Positions 8,429-12,227 of a stretch of 12,227 nt of DNA are shown here, in pieces. The notes beneath the pieces are model-generated. The model had not been told where the DNA came from and made no database searches. It was given only the letters and a program-made list of their open reading frames with translations. The DNA lies in contig JBAXRO010000057.1 of assembly GCA_037131165.1 (NCBI GenBank), forward strand, positions 1 to 12,227, given 5' to 3'. A program made the position numbers and the translations under genes. The first letter of the stretch is position 1. Each line of letters begins with the position of its first letter. Source of the DNA: WLNJ01 sp037131165. Its GTDB lineage: Bacteria > Actinomycetota > Thermoleophilia > Solirubrobacterales > Solirubrobacteraceae.

Positions 8429-10048
8429 TTACCTTTCGGCTCTGGTGCGCCGGTAGAGCACGGCCGAATTGGCGACGGTCGAGGCCGGAATGTAGAACCA
8501 AGGTGAAGCCACTTCCTTTACGAACCTCGGGTCCCGTTGGAGCAACTCGCTCCACTGGGCCGACCTGCGCCTGACTTCGAAGGTCCATGGCGCAGACCAG
8601 TTCATGATTCCGACCGTCAATGGTCTGATCAAGAGTACTTGGCCGCCCACCGGGACCGACTCCACGAGCTGGTCGTAGGTCCTGCGGGGTTCGGCAGCCC
8701 GGAGCCGATCGACGACCTTTACCCAGTTGAGCATCCGCGGATCGGAGGTCGGGCCCATCGGGTCGGCGAACCTCATCCCGCCGGGCAGGTAGTACCAGGC
8801 AAGCGGAACCTGCTCGGGCTGGCCGACGATCACGAGCGCGCCAGGCTTGAGCCTCGGGTTCACCTCGGTACCGATGTTGCGCATGTTGCTCTTGAGGTTG
8901 ATCGGCAGGTTGATCGACGGCGAGAACCCGGCGAAGACCACGAACGCGATGCCGGCGATACCGAGCCAACCCGAGCGGGCGGCACAGATCGCGAACGCGA
9001 ACAGGAGCACACCGAGAATCGCCGAGAGGTAACGCAGCGCCCAGGCGGGGTTGAACTGCGAGAGGGTCCAGCCGATCGCGATCGTGACCCCGAAGATCAG
9101 CAGCAGGGCGGCGACCGCCCGCCTGTGGAGGCCTTCGGCCATCGCGACCGCTGGCCCGGGGACCGGCGGCACGCCCTCGCCGTTGCGCGAGACGATCCGC
9201 CAAAAGCCGAGTGCCGAAGCCAGCAACAGCGCAATCGCGATCCTCTGGCCACCGAGCAGGAAGGAGAGCTCCAGCGGCAGCCCGAAGCCCGGCGAGAGCG
9301 CCCAAGGGGCGGCGGTGTTCCGGGCTTGGTAGAGCAGAGTCGGCAGCCACGGGACGAAGAGCAGCGCCACCGCCCCAAACGAGAGTGCCCCGTCCTTGAG
9401 CAGGCCGGCACGGCCTTCGGAGTCGCGATACGCAAGGAACATCAGGGCGACGAAGCATCCAACTCCGTAGAAGATCCCCCAGCCGTGGGTGTAGAGCATC
9501 GCCGCCATCGAGACGACGAAAGCCGCCAGCCACGGGCGTCGGCGGGCGACGAAGCTGAGCAGGAAGAATGTCGCAGTGGTCAGCGAAAGCAACACCATCA
9601 GGGCGTACATCCGCGTCTCTTGGGAATACGCGGTCAGGAAGGCACTCGAGGCGAACACCGAGGCGGCGATGACACCGGTCCGACGGTCGAACAGGGTGCG
9701 CCCGGCCCAAAAGGCGAAGGGGATCGTCGCCGTGGATGCCAACAGCGAGAATGCGTGGGTGGCCGCTTCGGTGCGGCCGAACCAGCCCATCCACGCCGCG
9801 AGCCCCATGTAGTAGAGCGGGGGCGATCCGTCCTGCTTGAGGACAGACGGGATGTCGAACAGGGCGTGAGAAGCGATACCGACCGAGAGTCCCTCGTCCA
9901 TCCAGAAGGCGGCATCGGCCGAACGGGTCCGGAACCAGACCGAGGCAAGAGTCAGTCCGACGAGGTAGATCCCGACCGCGATCGGGGACGAGAGCAATCC
10001 GCGCAGGCGTTCGGCGGTCGCCTGCGGGTGTTGGGCGGAGGCACTCAT
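8429..10048 (-). CDS. GT39-family (ArnT/PMT-like) membrane glycosyltransferase
   Basis: Integral membrane glycosyltransferase of the GT-C fold, expected to use a polyprenyl-phosphate sugar and transfer it on the extracytoplasmic face. The protein has 539 residues. After the first membrane segment comes FWMDEGLS, with the catalytic-type acidic pair Asp51-Glu52. Then come DGSPPLYYMGLAAW and AYSQETRMYAL, both typical of bacterial GT39 proteins, and MLYTHGWGIFYG. About ten hydrophobic segments follow, to around residue 378. The last ~160 residues form a soluble domain (PGALVIVGQPEQVPLAWYYLPGG; WSELLQRDPRF; ASPWFY), probably outside. The ATG at 10048 fits the N-terminus; a GTG at 10060 would add four residues and has a better-placed GGGG upstream, so the start is uncertain by that much. 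An extension to 10267 would overlap the upstream gene and give a low-complexity leader, so I reject it. It lies 43 bp after the GT-C-like gene. Confidence 0.85.
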   Translation of the reverse strand: MSASAQHPQATAERLRGLLSSPIAVGIYLVGLTLASVWFRTRSADAAFWMDEGLSVGIASHALFDIPSVLKQDGSPPLYYMGLAAWMGWFGRTEAATHAFSLLASTATIPFAFWAGRTLFDRRTGVIAASVFASSAFLTAYSQETRMYALMVLLSLTTATFFLLSFVARRRPWLAAFVVSMAAMLYTHGWGIFYGVGCFVALMFLAYRDSEGRAGLLKDGALSFGAVALLFVPWLPTLLYQARNTAAPWALSPGFGLPLELSFLLGGQRIAIALLLASALGFWRIVSRNGEGVPPVPGPAVAMAEGLHRRAVAALLLIFGVTIAIGWTLSQFNPAWALRYLSAILGVLLFAFAICAARSGWLGIAGIAFVVFAGFSPSINLPINLKSNMRNIGTEVNPRLKPGALVIVGQPEQVPLAWYYLPGGMRFADPMGPTSDPRMLNWVKVVDRLRAAEPRRTYDQLVESVPVGGQVLLIRPLTVGIMNWSAPWTFEVRRRSAQWSELLQRDPRFVKEVASPWFYIPASTVANSAVLYRRTRAER

Positions 10049-10091
10049 CGGCAACGGCACGATACCCGCGCCCCTACTCGGTACCGGCTGG

Positions 10092-11576
10092 TCATCGGCA
10101 CTTGCGCAGGACGATCCATGGCGGCTCGGTCCCGACGACCGTCGCCCCCGGGGGACCGGTCGGCGGGTCGAGCTTTGAATCGGGGTTGGTCCTCGTCTGG
10201 AAGGTCGTACCCGGGCCGATCGGGTCGAGTCCGACCCGGTTGACGTGGACGTCGAGGTACCAAGCAAGCATCGGCACCTGGAAGTTGTTGGTCGTTATCT
10301 CGCCGCAGGCAAGGACACGCTCGCGACCTCCCGCCAGCCCAATCGCCTTCGGCAGTGCCGTCCGGTGATTGGACTCATCGCGGAGGTAGCCGTCGAGCCC
10401 TGCCCACCGCTCGACCCTCCCGTCAAGGTCGCCGGCGGTGGACGAGTAGGCAGCCCCGGCCAGGACCAGGGCGACGAATGTGACAGGGCCCAGCCTCGCG
10501 TCGACCTTCGCCCCAAGAAGCCAGGCGTAAGCGAGCAGGGAGCCGAGGCCGGCCGCTGCGACGACGCAGAAGAGAGACGTGCCGAGTAGCAGGTAGCGGG
10601 GGTTGCCGGCATAGCCCGACTCGGTCATGCGGGCGACGATCGCGACCCACGCCACGGGCATCAGGCAGAAGAGGGCGGGAGCGAAGTTCCGCCTGAACAG
10701 AGCCCAGAGGCTGAAGAGCGCACCGACCACGGCCAGCCGCCAGACGTCGGCCGGCAGCATCAGCTCCGTCATGTCGAGGATCCGGCCTGTCGGGTCGGGA
10801 GCCAGTGCCGGAGACCACGGCAAGTACTTGAGGTCCTGGGCCCGATCTGCCGCACGGAAGAAGTTGCCCGAGCCGATGTACTCCGGCACCAGCCAGAGCA
10901 GCGGAACGGCCACCCCGACCCCGATGACCCAGGGCCAGAGCTCGCGGTGACGCCAGAGCAGGTAGAGGCCGTAGAGCCCAAGGAAGGGCCAGATCTCGGG
11001 CCGCAGTAATCCGGCAACGGCAGCGAGCAGCAGTGCGCTGCGGCGGTCGGCGTCAAGCGCGCGATCGAAGGCGAACAGGACTGAGGCAACCAGCAGGCCC
11101 TCGGAATTGCCGAGCATCGTCGCTTTCGCGAACTCCGACTGGAGCAACATCGCGGCAATCGCGCAGACGCCGGCGAAGACCGCAGGCGGGCTCCATCGTG
11201 ACATCCGCGACTCGGTCACGATCTCGACGAGTCGCGTCGTGACCCTGAATCCCCCGGCAAGGGCGAGCAGTCCCCCCGCCCTGGCGATCATCACCCACAG
11301 ATCGGGAGCGGCGGATCCGAAGGGCGCGAAGAGCGTCGTGAAGATCGCGGGCAGCGGCTTCCACGACGGACCGGTCGTGGTCGTCAGGTCGAAGTTGACG
11401 ATCTCCCGCCCCCAGATGATCCAGGCCCACGGGTCGTAGGTGGGAGTCGTCGGGTAGAGGAGCGAGAGGGCGGCGACGGCAAGGCAGCCCCCGACCAGTG
11501 CCGTCCAAGGATTCGCGAACCTCGCCAACCCGGTCTTTGTGGAGGGCGAAGGCGTCTGTGCGGAAGCGGCGCTCAC
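10092..11576 (-). CDS. Polytopic membrane protein, probable GT-C-type glycosyltransferase
   Basis: A 494-residue membrane protein with a short hydrophilic N-terminus and a first membrane segment at about 25-41. The first external loop, TYDPWAWIIWGREIVNFDL followed by TGPSWKPLPAIFTTLF, has an acidic residue (Asp48) where GT-C enzymes place their catalytic Asp. Further features include LLQSEFAKATMLGNSEGLLVA, AGLLRPEIWPFLGLYGLYLL and ESGYAGNPRYLLLG, and roughly ten hydrophobic segments. The final ~90 residues (from RTALPKAIGLAGGRERVL) form a soluble domain ending PPWIVLRKCR. The architecture parallels the GT39 protein encoded next: GT-C core plus an outer C-terminal domain. I recognise the general type but not the donor or acceptor. 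It starts with GTG 12 bp after the upstream gene stop, so it is surely co-transcribed; the Shine-Dalgarno sequence is weak. Confidence 0.75.
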   Translation of the reverse strand: MSAASAQTPSPSTKTGLARFANPWTALVGGCLAVAALSLLYPTTPTYDPWAWIIWGREIVNFDLTTTTGPSWKPLPAIFTTLFAPFGSAAPDLWVMIARAGGLLALAGGFRVTTRLVEIVTESRMSRWSPPAVFAGVCAIAAMLLQSEFAKATMLGNSEGLLVASVLFAFDRALDADRRSALLLAAVAGLLRPEIWPFLGLYGLYLLWRHRELWPWVIGVGVAVPLLWLVPEYIGSGNFFRAADRAQDLKYLPWSPALAPDPTGRILDMTELMLPADVWRLAVVGALFSLWALFRRNFAPALFCLMPVAWVAIVARMTESGYAGNPRYLLLGTSLFCVVAAAGLGSLLAYAWLLGAKVDARLGPVTFVALVLAGAAYSSTAGDLDGRVERWAGLDGYLRDESNHRTALPKAIGLAGGRERVLACGEITTNNFQVPMLAWYLDVHVNRVGLDPIGPGTTFQTRTNPDSKLDPPTGPPGATVVGTEPPWIVLRKCR

Positions 11577-11588
11577 CTATGCCGCAGC

Positions 11589-12227
11589 CTAGGCCTTGGC
11601 CTCGACGGCGTCGGGCAGCGGATCGCCAACCTTCCCGTCGGCGCCGAGAGCCACCGCCCCACCCTGGGGCGAAGCCTCGGGGGCGTTGGCCGAGGCGGCC
11701 TCGCGAGCCGCACGCAGCCGGGCGAGGCCGCCGTAGCGAACGAAAAGGAGAACCATCCCGACGATCGAGATCGGGACGAAGATCACGAGCCTGAGCATCA
11801 AGTCGTAAGCGAGGGCGTTGCTCGTTCCCGTGATCTTGCGAGTCGAGTAGATGACCGCCCCGTCGTAGGTACCGGCGTTGCCCGGCGCTCCCGGGATCAG
11901 CATGGCGAGGTTCGTGAAGGCGACGACGGCGAGCGCGCCCTTCAACCCGAGGCTGATGCCGACCGACTCCGCCACCATCCCGTAGACGGTCGCCTCGGCG
12001 ATCCAGATGACAACCGAACCGGCGAGCAGGGCAACGCCGCGCATTCCGATCAGCGGCCTGAGCGGCACGACGATCGGCTTGATGGCTTCGATCAGGCGCT
12101 CTGCGTGGTGGCGGTGGCGCCACCACGCGTAAGCGACGCCGAGGCCGAGGGCGACACCGGCGGCGACCACTGCGAGGGCCACGGCGGGAGAGGGCGTACC
12201 GAAATCCCTGACGAGGTTGTAGGCGAC
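11589..12227 (-). CDS. LPG-synthase/AglD-type integral membrane protein (C-terminal part, cut by right window edge)
   Basis: The frame is open to the right edge (it reads VAYNLVRDFGTPSPAVA before the first internal GTG at 12182), so the N-terminal part is missing. About 212 residues are visible, with hydrophobic segments at VALAVVAAGVALGLGVAYAW, GVALLAGSVVIWIAEATVYG, LGLKGALAVVAFTNLAMLIP and LVIFVPISIVGMVLLFV. The block AMLIPGAPGNAGTYDGAVIY matches the conserved Pro-Gly-rich segment near the end of the lysylphosphatidylglycerol-synthase transmembrane family (UPF0104/AglD-like), whose members are linked to lipid or lipid-linked sugar transport. The tail after LLFVRYGG is hydrophilic and Ala-rich and not conserved in character. 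As the first visible gene of the glycosyltransferase cluster it may handle a lipid-linked sugar intermediate; this is inference. No catalytic aminoacyl-transferase domain is visible. Confidence 0.78.
   Translation of the reverse strand, partial: VAYNLVRDFGTPSPAVALAVVAAGVALGLGVAYAWWRHRHHAERLIEAIKPIVVPLRPLIGMRGVALLAGSVVIWIAEATVYGMVAESVGISLGLKGALAVVAFTNLAMLIPGAPGNAGTYDGAVIYSTRKITGTSNALAYDLMLRLVIFVPISIVGMVLLFVRYGGLARLRAAREAASANAPEASPQGGAVALGADGKVGDPLPDAVEAKA

Noticed and set aside
7405..8574. 389-codon plus-strand open frame
   Set aside because: Antisense to the flavoprotein gene, which has intact FAD motifs; composition is that of a mirror frame.
8537..10243. 568-codon plus-strand open frame
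   Set aside because: Low-complexity, Arg/Glu/Gly-rich product antisense to the GT39-like gene, whose protein has clear motifs; typical high-GC shadow frame.
11053..12126. 357-codon minus-strand frame overlapping two membrane protein genes
   Set aside because: Arg-rich, without membrane segments or motifs, and overlaps two well supported genes on the same strand in another frame.

Overview
The window is about 12 kb of dense, high-GC bacterial chromosome with short intergenic gaps and many GTG starts. Gene content suggests a Gram-positive actinobacterial lineage, most likely Thermoleophilia/Solirubrobacterales-like: a double-length ThyX-like protein, a stand-alone P450, a PIN/RHH toxin-antitoxin pair and a block of GT-C membrane proteins. 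That placement is inference from protein character only. No rRNA, tRNA, insertion sequence, prophage or CRISPR array was seen.

Layout. (1) Positions 2-2690, plus strand: the C-terminal part of a polytopic membrane protein, then a complete acetyl-CoA synthetase (acs) behind a strong ribosome binding site. (2) 2763-3390, minus strand: a compact toxin-antitoxin operon, with an RHH antitoxin followed by a VapC-type PIN toxin. Three TGGCGC repeats spaced exactly 11 bp precede the antitoxin start and overlap its probable -10 element, as expected of an autoregulatory operator. (3) 3547-5124, minus: a 525-residue protein with two ThyX-like halves, in which each half keeps a different part of the catalytic signature. 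(4) 5296-6651, plus: a cytochrome P450, divergent from the ThyX-like gene across a 171-bp spacer. A bidirectional terminator hairpin at 6793-6822 ends this unit and the opposing one.

(5) 6859-12227, minus: four closely packed co-directional genes, read from the right edge. They encode the C-terminal end of an LPG-synthase/AglD-type membrane protein, a GT-C-like polytopic protein, a GT39-like glycosyltransferase and a UDP-galactopyranose-mutase-like flavoprotein. Spacings of 12, 43 and 52 bp suggest an operon for lipid-linked sugar chemistry at the envelope. The substrate cannot be read from sequence.

The most unusual item is the ThyX-like protein with complementary degeneration of its two halves. 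Second is the phased operator of the toxin-antitoxin operon, together with signs of leaderless starts in the central part of the window. There is no gene-free stretch longer than 300 bases; the largest gap is 6652-6858.
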